This document shows positions 44,971-56,930 of a stretch of 64,000 bases of DNA, piece after piece. Origin of the DNA: Cepaea nemoralis (taxonomy: Eukaryota; Mollusca; Gastropoda; Stylommatophora; Helicidae). Position 1 is the stretch's first letter. Every line of letters starts with the position of its first letter. Made by a program: the position numbers and the translations under genes. Below the pieces are notes generated by a model that saw only the letters and a list, made by a program, of their open reading frames with translations, ran no database searches and was not told where the DNA came from. The DNA is taken from positions 1 to 64,000 of the forward strand of contig JACEFZ010013563.1 of the NCBI GenBank assembly GCA_014155875.1, in the 5' to 3' direction.

Positions 44971-45730
44971 AGCAGATTGATAGAGATTATTTCACACAGA
45001 CGCACAAACAAAAAACCTCTACAGCCAGCAGAGACACACTCACTTTCGTTCTGGCGCACGTTCACTGACCACTGTAGACATTACGCTTGGTGAACATCTT
45101 TCTCTGTTGTTATTGTTACTCTAGCGCGTGTTGTGCTAGTCCTCACTACAATCATCCTCTTTCTGTCTCAGCTCAGTGCGATGCCACTCGTAGTTCACTA
45201 CTGTCACCCTCACATCGGTCTAAGTGGACACCCACTGTAACATACATGTAGAGTTGTGATGGAATCTAATTGTCGGGCGAAAATACTTCCGAGCTTGGTG
45301 CTGAAAAACTATTTGTCGTATATGTGCTGTACCAAAAGAACGGCGTTGTGTATAATCGAGTAAAACTGTGTGTGGTCGCTAAGCTGTCCCGTGCCTGAAT
45401 GACTCGAGTCCAACTAGTCAAGCAGTCGCTTGTGACCACTGCCTTTCCAGTGAAACGCCGAGCTCATTGAATACAGTTAACAATTTCATTATTCTACTGT
45501 TTTCTCCAAATTAACACTTGTTTACTCTTTCTCTGTCCAATTCCAATTCCAATTCCAAAAAAAAAAAATTCCAAATTCGGTCTCGTCTAACCTGCTTCGT
45601 CAGCGTCGGTTATTGTTGAGAGCCGTGGTTTTTGTGGGTTTATTCACCCTAATTCTTGTCTTGTGAGTCCTATCTCGGACTGGTTATGTAGCGTTTGTGT
45701 CTGTGACGTCAGCTGGGGGATCGGTCGGCG
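44971..45730. other. Unassigned 760 bp
   Basis: No coding region or repeat match recognised. An A-run preceded by three ttccaa units lies at 45536-45571 and could be the tail of a plus-strand retroposed sequence, but no source was identified. Confidence 0.4.
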
Positions 45731-45731
45731 G

Positions 45732-46130
45732 CTATCCTTTGTGCTCGTCTGTTCTTGTGGTTTTCTTTGTTTGTGTAGGCTCCTGGCTCGTCTGGCTTGA
45801 CTGGCTGCAGTCCTTATAAGGACTTTTCGTTATCCCACTCCATGCTTCGTAAGCTGGGGGATCGGTCGGCGGCTGTCCTTTGTGCATGTTTCCTCTTGTG
45901 GTTTTCTTTGTAGGCGCAGGCTCCTGGCTTGACTGGTTGCAGTCCTTAAAAGGACTTTTTATTTGGTATTTTTGTCTTCTCCATTGTGAAGTAACTGTAG
46001 AAGCTTTCATTTGTGCTCGTCTGTTCTTGTGGTTTTCTTTGTTGGTGCAGGCTCCTGTCTCGTCTGGCTTGACTGGCTGCAGTCCTTATAAGGACTTTTT
46101 ATTAGGTCTTTTAGTCTCCTTCGTTGTGTA
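45732..46130 (-). repeat. Tandem ~130-bp repeat with palindrome
   Basis: Three degenerate units, each with gtccttataaggac (a perfect 14-bp palindrome; gtccttaaaaggac in the middle unit) at about 45810, 45940 and 46080, and ttcttgtggttttctttgt beside it. On the minus strand they encode SPYKDCSQSSQTSQEPTQTK-like peptides (92-residue frame 45732-46010). They lie just downstream of LINE-G ORF1 and may be its inter-ORF or 3' region. Confidence 0.7.
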
Positions 46131-46305
46131 TTTTCTGTAGGAGCTTTTCGACGTTTCTATTTTCCTTCTTGTACTTTTTTTTCATCTTCGAGTTTTAGCT
46201 TCGGCCATTCGCTTTTTTCCTCCGCGGTCAGCCATGGTTTTCTCTCTCCGTCTTCTATGTAGTACGAGTAGTCGGTATCCTGTTCCAAGATTACAGTTGG
46301 GTAAT

Positions 46306-47616
46306 CTACCGGTCTTCTGAGTGTTTTTTTGGTTTCTTCTTTTCTCTTTCAATCCAGCACCTTTTGAATTCCTGGTATCTGAGTTTCTCCTTCCTTGCCG
46401 ACTCTCGTAGATCCTCCAAGGTAAGCCACCGGGGCCACTCCGTGTCGTCCTCAGGGTGCTCGTCTTGGTTTACTTCAGATGTCTGGCGGGATAGTGTCGT
46501 GGCTGGGTTGCTGGCTTTGTCTAGCGGTTCCGGCTCGTCCTCTTGTTGGATGTCATCTTGCGGTTTCTCTGTGTGCTTTTCTGTTTCTTGTGCTGATTTG
46601 TTTTGGGTTGGCTCCCTTTCGATTGTTAGAATTTCTCTTACCGCTTTGATGTCTCGCAGAATCTCTTCATTTATCTTTGTCATCTGCCTCATATTCTCCA
46701 CCTCTTGTTTGATGTCCCGCTGGATCTCCTTTATTTCGGCAAGAAGTTTCCCATTGTCGCTGGTTGGTGCCGATGTTTGCAGTAGCTTGACTTGCTTCAT
46801 TAGCTCCTCAATCTGGCTTTGCAGTTGCTCTTTCTCGGCTTGTGAGATGCATGTTGCTGTCTCGCACCTCCGCATTGCTTCGTTGTATGGTGTCTTTGTG
46901 GTGATGGCGATCTTTAAGACGTCTCTGTGTCTTTGCAGGTACGGACAGCCCAGGTATCTTGCTCCATGTTTGCCCAGGCAGTTGGCGCACTTTCTTTTGT
47001 TGTTGGCTGCTCGGAAGTCCGTGTCCAGCTTAGCCAGCGGGCACTCCTTGAAGGGGTGAAGATCGGCGCAGTATCGGCAGATTTCCGTCTTACTGCGACA
47101 CGTAGCTCTGCTGTGGCCGGCCTTCTGACATCTGGAACATTGAGTGATTCTTGGTATGAATCTCTCTGGTTGCTGTATTCTCTTGTTGAATGATACTGTG
47201 ATCGGCATTTCGCTGCCCTCCGATGTCACCACTGCCAAGGTTGTAGGTATCTTGGAGTAGGTGAGGAGCCGCTCCGCCTTCAAGTATCGGATGTGCAGAT
47301 TCTCTTCTCGTAGCTGCTTCAGGATTTCTTCGTCTGTCAGCTCCACTGGAATCCGCTTGACAACCCATCGGACTGTTTTTGAGTCGGTGTTTCCGACTCT
47401 GGTGTCTTTCTCCTCCTTCTTCTCTGCTGTCTTGGTTCTTGACTGTGTTGGGCTGTCGATCTTCTCCCTCGTGGTAGCTTCAGTAATAGCTGTAGTATCA
47501 GGCTCTTTGATGCAGCTAGCAGGTAGGCTCTCCACGTTCTTTTTCTGCTTGTCGACTCCCATGCTGTACATCTTGGGCGCCGCGTGTTTTTTGTTGTTGG
47601 ACTTTCCACGTGACAT
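46306..47616 (-). CDS. LINE-G ORF1 (Gag-like, three zinc knuckles), intact
   Basis: 436 residues from the minus-strand ATG 47616 (MSRGKSNNKKHAAPKMYSMG); the frame is open to an ATG at 47688, but the extra 24 residues look like leader. An RRM-like region (TVRWVVKRIPVELTDEEILK ... ITVSFNKRIQQPERFIPRIT) is followed by CSRCQKAGHSRATC (CCHC), CRYCADLHPFKEC and CANCLGKHGARYLGC, the three Cys/His knuckles usual in I/Jockey-type ORF1 proteins, then a long coiled coil (SQIEELMKQVKLLQ ... EVENMRQMTKINEEIL) and a charged tail ending HSEDR. Such proteins coat LINE RNA. No ORF2 follows: only the tandem repeat. It is the longest intact retroelement ORF1 here. A host protein is less likely. Confidence 0.8.
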   Translation of the reverse strand: MSRGKSNNKKHAAPKMYSMGVDKQKKNVESLPASCIKEPDTTAITEATTREKIDSPTQSRTKTAEKKEEKDTRVGNTDSKTVRWVVKRIPVELTDEEILKQLREENLHIRYLKAERLLTYSKIPTTLAVVTSEGSEMPITVSFNKRIQQPERFIPRITQCSRCQKAGHSRATCRSKTEICRYCADLHPFKECPLAKLDTDFRAANNKRKCANCLGKHGARYLGCPYLQRHRDVLKIAITTKTPYNEAMRRCETATCISQAEKEQLQSQIEELMKQVKLLQTSAPTSDNGKLLAEIKEIQRDIKQEVENMRQMTKINEEILRDIKAVREILTIEREPTQNKSAQETEKHTEKPQDDIQQEDEPEPLDKASNPATTLSRQTSEVNQDEHPEDDTEWPRWLTLEDLRESARKEKLRYQEFKRCWIEREKKKPKKHSEDR

Positions 47617-47735
47617 TTTCCCGCGTATCAGGCTTCTTGACAGAATAATGCGACTTGACTTGTTAGCGCTCGCAGTGCGAATGAACACAAAAGCGATGAC
47701 GACGACATGATTGTGATTGGTTTGTCAAATAAATG

Positions 47736-49313
47736 TTTTTTTTTAAACTTTTATTGAGTGTTAAAATCGTTGCAAAGTGTATTGTTTGTGTTTTTACAGA
47801 GCGTTGCATGTGGACGTGTAGGTGACATATGCGCAAAAAATACAATATTTTATACATTTTAACATTTCTACATTGAAATTGTTGTAGGGTAAAACCTTAC
47901 AAAAACAACAGCATGATGATAGTGCACCGATGTTATTTCCCCTGCCGCCTCACTCTCCTGTCGGCTCCAAAACCTCCAATACCATCACCACCACTCGGTA
48001 ATGATGAAACTGGCAGTATAAAATTGTTTGAGCCAATCGGAGAGGGCGGCTAGCAGCATCAACAAACTAAACAGTATCAAGATGGTGAGAATGGGAGGTG
48101 TAAACAGTATCGGGTTTACAAGGCAGAAAGGGTAGTGGTTGCATTTATAATGTTTGTGTTGTTACATGCTTTCTGTGTATTTAGTATTTGTGTAGGTGTA
48201 TTTACGGAGCGTTGCTATGTGGGCGTGTATAGTGACGTATGCATATTTTATTCATTGGACATATTTACATGTGAAGGGGGGTAATTAGGGAGAAGATAAA
48301 AACTTTCCAATTTTTGTTTCCCTTGTCCAATATCTCACCCATTGGACCCACCACACCAATGCCCTCATCACCACTCTCTGGTAATGATGGTAAAGGCTAG
48401 GATAATTATTGGAACCAAACGGTGAGAGTATCAGCAAAGGCAACAACAACCATGAGCAAGGGAGGGGGCACATGGGAGATGCGGTTATATGTTAATAATG
48501 ATGACAATAATAATAGTGACAAGAGTAAACAGCAATGATAATAATAGTTATGATAATGATCACATGTTGTAAACATGTGATTCCATTTTAGTTGTTTCCC
48601 TTGCCACACTCCCACCTATCAGACACACCACACCAATGCCCTCATCACCACTCTCTGGCAATGATGGAAGATGCAGAATATATGTCTGAAACTAACTGGT
48701 GAGGGTCTCAGCAAGGGCAACAACAACCATGGGCAGGTGGGGAGGGGGTACATGGGGGATGAGGTTATATATTAATAGTGATGACAAACATAATAAATGG
48801 TAAAAATAAAACATGCTAAGAATAATAACAGCAATATTAGAAACAGCAATGGTAATAATAGTAATGATAATGATAGAATTATTTAAAACATGTGATTCCA
48901 TTTGCTAAGGAGTTTCTTAGCAATGGTGTTAACATAGCACAGCAGGTACATACAATTGCAACCTGCATTGTTCAATAATAGTAGCTGTAAAAGGAGTTGG
49001 TTTTCTTTTTCTCCTTGATTCTTTTTTTTGTTTTGTTTCTTGTCTTAATTGTAAGGGTTCATAAATTTTTTTCCCTTTCATCTTTTTTTTTTGTTTTGTA
49101 AAAATAAACCAAGCATTGTATTTACACATATTTTTTAAATCTCATTGGTTTAGTAACCTTCTGTGATTTTGTATTCATTCATTCAACATTCACTCACAAT
49201 TTCCTGTTTCTTTCTCGCACTCATGTATACTAAATTATATCATAAAGAAGAGTACTTGTGTTTACTCTGGTGATATCTGTGATATTTTGTGGTAGCAACA
49301 CAAAACAAAGTAA
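47736..49313 (-). mobile_element. LINE-B copy Z: 3'UTR only
   Basis: Minus-strand 3' end with a short poly(A) (T-run at 47736-47744) preceded by CACTCAATAAAAGTTT, a near-canonical polyadenylation signal. Contains three 3'UTR islands (about 47935, 48305 and 48590 onward). 5' truncation is near 49230-49310, before any coding sequence. Confidence 0.75.
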
Positions 49314-49339
49314 CACTATGATTTTTTTTTTTTTTTAAA

Positions 49340-51937
49340 CTTTTATTGAGTGTTAAAGTGGTTGCGAATTGTATTGTTCGTGTTTTTACAGAGCGTTGCA
49401 TGTGGACGTGTAGGTGACATATGCGCAAATATACCAATATTTTATACATTTAAACATTCCTCCATTGACATTGTTGTAAGGAAATATTTTAAATCAACAG
49501 CGTGGTGGTAGTGGGCTGTTATTATTTCCCCTGCCGCCCCGCTCTCCTGTCAGCTCCAAATCTCCTACCAAGTACCATCAACCCCTCTCGGTGATGATAA
49601 ACATGGCGGTGCAAAAACTGTTTAGAACCAACCGGTGAGGGTGGCAGCAGAGACAACAATCACAGTATCAAAAAGGTGGGAAAGGGGGATGTGATAGTAT
49701 ACGCGTTTACAAAGCCATATATATTAGTAGTGATAACAATGATAGATAGTGCAATTAACAACCAAATACATAAATAATATAATAATGACAAGGAATAACA
49801 CTGCTAAGTGCTAAGTCAACTGGGTGATAGTCTCAATGATAATAATAGTAATAGTTCTAACATGTGATTCCATGTGCTAAATTGATTATCTTAGGAATGG
49901 TGTTTACATGAAATACATCTTATAATAATAATGACAAAGAATAAAACTACTAAGGGTGATAACAGCAATGCTAAAAAACACAATGATAAAATTAGTTATG
50001 ATAATGATCACATTTTCCAAACCTGTGATTCCATTTGCTAAAATGATTTTCTTAGACGTGGTGTTAAAATATAGCAGGTACCTACAATAACAATTGCATC
50101 CTGCTCTGTTCAATAATATAGTAGGTGTAAAAAGGAGTTGGTTATCTTTTTTTTTCTCCTTGCTTATTTTTTTTTTTTTTAATTATACATATACTTGCAA
50201 CATGCAATGTTCAATAATAGTAGAAGTAAAAGGAGGTGGTTATCTTTTTCTCCTTGCTTATTTATTTATTTTTTTTTTTGGTCTTATTTGTAAGGGTTCA
50301 TTCATTTTTTCCCTTCCTCTTTTTTTTTTTAAACTTTATGTAAAAAGTAAACAAGCATCAGTATTTGCACAACATTTTTACAATCTTTACATTTTTGTTT
50401 CCCTTGCCATCTTCTCACCAATTTGTTTCACTCCATCAATGCCCTTATCACCACTATCTGGGCAATGATGGTAAAGGCAGGATAAGATATTTGAACCAAA
50501 CCGGTGTGGGTATCAGCAAAGGCAAGCAACAACCATGAGCGAGGGGAGGGGGGCACATGGGAAAGGGTTTTTGTTTATTACTAATGATGACAATAATAAT
50601 AATGACAAGAAGAGACATACTGAGGGTAATAACAGCAATTATAAAAAAACAGCAATGGTAATAATAGTTATGAAAATGATAACATTTTTACAATATGTGA
50701 TTCCATTTGCTAGGATGATTTTCTTTGGAATGGTGTTAACATAGCCTAGCAGGTACATACACATGCAAGCTGCAGTTTTTAGTAATTCTTGGAGTAAAGG
50801 AGTGGGTTTTATTTTCCTCCTTGTTTTTTTTTCCTCCTAAATGTAGGGGTTCATTCATATTTTCCTCTTTGCTCTCTCTTTCTTTTTTTTTTAAATAAAA
50901 ATTAACCAAACATTTGTATTTGCATAAGTTTTTACAGTATTATTGGTTTGATAACCATATGTGTTTTTGTATTCATTCATTCATTTAACACTCACTCACA
51001 TGATTCAAAGGGGGTGACTAAGAGAAAGGGAAATCTTTACATTTTTGTTTACTTTGCCACACTCCCACCAATCGCTTCCACTCCAATGCCCCTCTGACCA
51101 CCCTTAATGATGGTACAGGCAGGACAAATGTTTGAACTGACCAGTGGGGGTGGTAGCAAAGGCAACAAAACCATAAGCAAAGGGGGCACTAGGGGAGATG
51201 AAGTTGTAAATTTATAAAGATGATAATAAGGATAATAAGGTAAATACTGAATACAAGGAAAAGGGGAAGTCTTTACATTATTTTCTCACTCGCTACTACT
51301 CTCCTCAACTGGTTTCACCCCACCCAAGCCTCATGCTAGGGGAGATGAAGTTGTAAAATAATAATGATGATATCACTAATACTTATAACATTAATGATAC
51401 TAAGGATAATAAGGTAAATACTGAATACAAAGAAAAGGGGTAATGATGGTACAGGCAGGACAAATGTTTGAACCAACCAGTTGGGGTAGCAGCAAGGGTA
51501 ACAAACCAAAGCAACAGGGGGCGCAGGGGAGATGAAGTTGTAAAATAAATAGTGATGATATCAATAATACTTATAAAATCAATGATACTAAGGATGATAA
51601 GGTAAGTATTGATTACAAGGATAGGGGAAAGTCTTTACATGTTGTTTCCTCGCTACTCTCTCACCAATTGGTTTCACTGCACCAATGTCACTATGACCAC
51701 TCAAATGATGGTACAGGCAGGGCAAATGTTTGAAACAAACTAGTGGGGGTAGTAGCAAAAGCAACAAACCTTAAACAAAAAAGGGGGGGGGGGACATGGG
51801 GGATGAAGTTGTAAAATAATAATGGTGATATCATTAATACTTATTAATTAATGATACTAAGGATAAAAAGGGTAGGGTAATGATAGTAAAAAATAATAAT
51901 GTTAATGATAGTAATAATAATACTAATAATAATAATA

Positions 51938-51977
<40 letters not shown>

Positions 51978-52344
51978 GTATAATAGATATGTGATTTTAT
52001 TTACTAAAATGATAATCTTAGTTGTGGTGGTAGTTTAGCACAAGTTCATTTAAAGCAAACATTTCATAAATAGTACATTGGAATGGGAGGAGTTAAATTT
52101 TCTTTTCTCCTTTTTTCTTTTCCCCCTTGTCTATAAGGGTGAATCCATCATTTTGAAACAAATAAAACAAGCATTTATACTTCCACTATTCTTTACATAA
52201 GGGATTTTCCATTGGTCTTTTGACCATATGTGATCTTTTATAATCATCCACTCACCATTCATTCACAGTTTCTTCTTTCTTTCTCTCACTCATGTATACC
52301 AAAATTACCAAAAATTTCCAAAATTGCCAGAGTTGGTATACCAT
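49340..52344 (-). repeat. LINE-B copy Y 3'UTR island array
   Basis: About six degenerate islands of 100-200 bp separated by ATA/ATG-rich simple sequence. Each holds, on the plus strand, a version of ctctcaccaattggtttcac, then catgaccac, then aatgatggtacaggcagg and gcaacaaacc; starts near 49510, 50395, 51040, 51280, 51435 and 51640. The same order occurs in copy X. No domain recognised. Confidence 0.75.
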
Positions 52345-53595
52345 TTATACCAACTCTGGAAAGAGTTGTGATATTTTGTGCGTGTACATAAATGATATTA
52401 AGTGTGTGTTATATGTGCGGTGTTTGTATCTGGCTGAGTTTCTACATGTCCATATGAGCTGTCTATAGTAAGAAAGAGCTGTCAGTAGTTTTGTATGTGT
52501 GCCTTTTGCTGATTTTGGTATAGTGTTGAGAAAAATTGCTTTATGTATGTCGGATTGCTTGCCTGTGTGTGTTTGTATGAGGTGTTTGAGTGTTGCGCGT
52601 ATGGCTGTAATTGTTGGACATGTATAATAAATGTGTTCCTCTGTCTCTGTTGTGTTATTTCTACATAGCTGACACTGTGATATTTGTTTGAATTTGTATG
52701 CTTCTGTCTGTGTTGTCGGTGTCATATTGTATAACAGTCTATATGTGATCTCTCTAGCTTTTGGTGTTATGTGTTTGTTGTGTAGGTTTGAAAAGGTGCA
52801 TGTGAAGTCAGACATGAAGTATTTGTGTCCTCTTTTAATCCTAAGTTTGAGTGATGGTGCTTGCTCTCTAACTAAATGTTTGTATATTTTGTGTGTTGTT
52901 TGCTGTATTAACTGTTCATGTCCTTGTATTGCCTGTATGCATGTCTGGATAGAATGTTGGCAGTGTTCCCTGGTAGTGTGCAGTTGCATTGTTAAGAGGT
53001 GTGAGGTGTTTTATGTTATGTGCTATATAGTATAAGGCTAATCTATGTTGTTCTGGATGTCTGATGATTTTACCTATGTGACTGATTCTAAGTGACAGTA
53101 TTTTTGTGTGGATGTCCTGTAGTGCAATCCCTCCCTGTAGTTTGTCCTGTATGAGTGTTTTGTGTTGTATGCTGTGTATTGTATTGGTGAAGATGAAGCG
53201 TCTGATTTGTATGTTTGTGTCTGTGACGGTCTGTTTGGGAGGGTCTAGTACTGTCGCTAAGTATAATATTTTGGGTATTATATATGTGTTGACTATTGTG
53301 CTTCTACCAAATATTGTGGATGTTTTGTACCTATACCTGTGTAACATGTCTGTGATCTGTTCAGTCAATGAGTGCCATGTCTGTTTGTGTGTTTTTGTGG
53401 GATCACATGGGAATGTGATCCCATACAGCTTCATGGTGTCTGTGTGTCTCAGGTCTGGAGGGAAATCAGACTTACTTTTGTTTCCACTTTCCTAGTCCCA
53501 TTATCTGTGATTTCTGTATATTTACTTTAGCTCCACTGCCTTTTCCAAAATGGGTAAAGGTGTGTAGTATGTTCCTTATTGAGATGTTGCTAGTG
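52345..53595 (-). pseudogene. LINE-B copy Y ORF2 C-terminal domain
   Basis: Reads GAKVNIQKSQIMGLGKWK, MKLYGITFPCDPTKTHKQTW, YKTSTIFGRSTIVNTYIIPK, LYLATVLDPPKQTVTDTNIQ (the L1/Tx1 'GR..ILN..I.PKILY..TVL.PP' region), QGGIALQDIHTKILSLRISH, then, after a frameshift near 52950, the second part to CQLCRNNTTETEEHIYYTCP, a C-x2-C...H-x4-C zinc-binding motif like zf-RVT, and the C-terminus ISQLFPELV. Two breaks: a stop near 53475 and the 52950 shift. Confidence 0.88.
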
Positions 53596-53601
53596 GGGAA
53601 A

Positions 53602-53612
53602 CACTATGATTT

Positions 53613-53616
<4 letters not shown>
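53602..53616 (+). other. Reused LINE-B target site
   Basis: cactatgattttgat occurs here, at 57666-57680, and as cactatgatttt at 49314-49325. It is the right-hand target duplication of copy Y and the left-hand one of copy X. Confidence 0.85.
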
Positions 53617-53649
<33 letters not shown>

Positions 53650-56600
53650 TTTTATTGAGTGTTAAAGAAAACTTTGCATTTGTATTGTTCGTGTTGTTAC
53701 AGAGCGTTGCATGTGGAAGTGTAGGTGACATATGCGCAAATTTTTACAACATTTATTTCAACATATTTACATTTGAAATGAAAGGTAAACGGAAAACGAG
53801 TACAAACAACAACAAGACGGTAGTATACCATTTTTTTCCCTCTGCCACCCTTTCACCTGTCAGCTCCAACCCCACCAATACCATCCTCACTACCTGGTAA
53901 TGAGGACAAGGGCAGTAAACCTTGTTAAAACCGACCGGTGAAGGCAGCAGCAGCATCAAAACGAACAGTATCGGAAAGGTGGTGGGAGGAAGTTGTCAAG
54001 GAGTATCCTAGTTTACAATGCAGGAGGGGTAGTTGTTGCATTTGTATTGTTTGTGTTGTTACATGCGTACTGTGTGTTCAGTATTTGTGTGCGTGTTTTT
54101 ACAGAGCGTTGCATGTGGGCGTGTAGGTGACATATGCGCAAAAATTACAAATATTTTATACATTTAAACATTTCTCCATTGACATTGTTGTAAGGAAATA
54201 TTTTAAATCAAAAGCGTGATGGTAGCGGGCTGTTGTTTTTTCCCCTCTTTGTCTCTTGTAGTCGTGTTTTAGTAAAGCTCACTATCTACTTCTCGTTTAT
54301 TTTGGGTGATTCATTCTTGCATATTTTTCCCCCTGCCGCCCCGCTCTCCTGTCAGCTCCAAAAAACTCCTACCAAGTACCATCACCCTCGGTGATGATAA
54401 ACATGGCGGTGCAGAACTGAAGCAAAACGGTGAGCGCGGCAGAAGTAATAACAATCACAGTATCAAAAGGTGGGAAAGGGGGATGTGATATTAATAATGA
54501 TTACAATGATGATAATGCAAATAACATCCAAATACATGAATAATATTATAATGACAAGGAATAAAACTGCTAAGGGTGATAAAATTGAAGGCAATGAATG
54601 AATGATGATAACAGCAATGATAATATTAATAATACTACTAGTTAAACATGTGATTTCATGTGTTAAAATGATTTTCTTAGGAATGGTGTTTTCATGAAAT
54701 ACATCTTATAGTAATAATTACTAGGAATAAAAATCTACTAAGGGTGATAACAGCAATGCTAATAATCACAATGATAAAATTTGTTATGATAATGATCACA
54801 TTTTCCAAACATGTGATTCCATTTGCTAAAATGATTTTCTTAGAAATTGTGTTAAATTTTGGCAGGTACATACAATAAACATTCCATCCTGCACCCTTTA
54901 ATAATATAGTAGGTGTAAAAAGGATTTGGTTTTCTTTTTTTTTTTTTCTCCTTGCTTATTTTTTTTTTTTTTTAAATACATATTCTTGCTACATGCAATG
55001 TTAAATAATAGTAGCAGTAAGTAAAAGGAGTTGGTTTCTTTTTCTCCTTGCTTATTTTTGGTCTTATTTGTAAGGGTTCATTCATTTTTTTCCCTTCCTT
55101 TTATTTTTTATTCTTTTTTTTTTTTTAAACTTATTGTAAAAAGTAAAACATGCATCAGTATTTGCACAAAATTTTCCAATCTTTACATTTGTGTTTCCCT
55201 TGCCACCCTCTCACCAATTTGGTTCCACTCCACCAATGCCCTACCACTCCTCTCTGGGCAATGATGGTAAAGGCAGGATAGATATTTGAACCAAACCGGT
55301 GTGGGTATCAGCAAAGGCAGCAACAAAACATGAGCAAGGGGATGGGGGGCACATGGGAAAGGGATTTTGTTTATTACTAATGATGACAATAATAATAATG
55401 ACAAGAAGAGACATACTGAGGGTAATAATAGCCAATATAAAAAACTAGCAATGGTAATAATGGTTATGAAAATGATAAACTTTTTGCAAATTGTGGTTTC
55501 CATTTGCTAGGATGATTTTCTTTGGGATGGTGTTAACATAGCATAGCAGTGTACATACACAAGCCAAATATAGTTTTTAATAATAGTTGTAATACAGGGA
55601 GTTGGGTTTTTTTTTTCCCCTCATTCCTTCAATCATTTGTGTTTGCACAAATTTATTTCAGTATTATTGATTTGGTAAACATATGTGATTTTGTATTTAT
55701 TCCTTCAACACTCCCTCACATGATTCAAAAGGGGTGACAAGGAGAAAGGGAAATCTTTACATTTTTGTTTACTTTGCCGCACTCCCACTAATCGCTTTCA
55801 CTCCAATGCCCCTCCGACCACCCTTAATGATGGTACAGGCAGGACAAATGTTTGAACTGACCAGTGGGGGTGGTAGCAAAGGCAACAAAACCTTAAGCAA
55901 AATGGGGCACTAGGGGAGATGAAGTTGTAAAATAATAATGATGATATCACTAATACTTATAACATTTATGATACTAAGGATATTTAGGTAGATACTGAAT
56001 ACAAAGAAAAGGGGGAATCTTTACATGTTTCCCCCCCCCCCTCACTATACTCTCCTCAACTGGTTTCACCCCACCAAAAACCCTCATGCCAACTCTTAAT
56101 GATGGTACAGGCAGGACAAGTGTTTGAACCAACCAGTTGGGGTAGCAGCAAGGGTAACAAAACATAAGCAACAGGGGGCGCAGGGGAGATGAAGTTGTAA
56201 AATAATAGTGATGATATCAATAATACTTGTAAAATCAATGATACTAAGGATAATGGGGTAAGTATTGACTGCAGGGATAGGGGAAAGTCTTTACATGTTG
56301 TTCCCTCTCTACTCTCCCACCGATTGGTTTCAATCACCAATGTCCCCATGACCACTAATGATGGTACAGGCAGGGCAAATGTTTGAAACAAACTAGTGGG
56401 GGTGGTAGCAAAAGCAACAAACATTTAATAAAGGGGGGGGGGGGACATGGGGGATGAAGTTGTAAAATAATAAAGGTGATAACATTAATACTTATTAAAT
56501 TAATGATACTAAGGATAAAAGGGGTTGGGTAATGATAGTAAAAAATAAAAATTGATAATGATAGTGATAATAATAATAATAATAATAATAATGAAAACAA

Positions 56601-56930
56601 TAATAATGATAAAATAATAATAATAATACTATAATAGATATGTGATTTCCTTTACTAAAATGATAATCTTAGTTGTGGTGGTAGTTTAGCACAACAAATT
56701 CATTTGTATCAAACATTTCATAATTTGTACATTGGAAAGGGAGGAGTTAAGTTTTCTTTTCTCTTTTTCCCTTTTCCCCCTTATCTATAAGGGTGATTTA
56801 CATAAGGGATTTTCCATTGGTCTTTTGACCATATGAGATCTTTTTAATCATTCACTCCCAGTTTCTTTTTTCTTTCTCTCACTCATGTATACCAAAATTA
56901 CCACAAAAATTTCCAGAGTTGGTATACCAT
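53650..56930 (-). repeat. LINE-B copy X 3'UTR island array
   Basis: Six islands starting near 53825, 54320, 55185, 55765, 56025 and 56300, in the same order as copy Y, plus an extra terminal unit: the motif acagagcgttgcatgtgg occurs twice (53700 and 54101), as it does with variation in copy Z, but once in copy Y. Interspersed with (ATA)n and C- or T-runs. Confidence 0.75.

Larger units (their letters stand above)
49326..53600 (-). mobile_element. LINE-B copy Y: ORF2 C-terminus plus long 3'UTR
   Basis: Minus-strand, 5'-truncated at about 53600. Coding part 53595-52345, then a 3 kb 3'UTR, then the AATAAA-like signal and poly(A) (T-run 49322-49336). Target duplication: cactatgatttt at 49314-49325 (merging with the T-run) and 53602-53613. 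Confidence 0.85.

Noticed and set aside
46364..47059. 231-residue plus-strand open frame
   Set aside because: Ser/Cys-rich shadow of LINE-G ORF1 on the opposite strand, with no domain.
52688..53035. Cys/Val-rich plus-strand open frames in 52.7-53.5 kb
   Set aside because: Antisense of the LINE-B ORF2 C-terminal domain.
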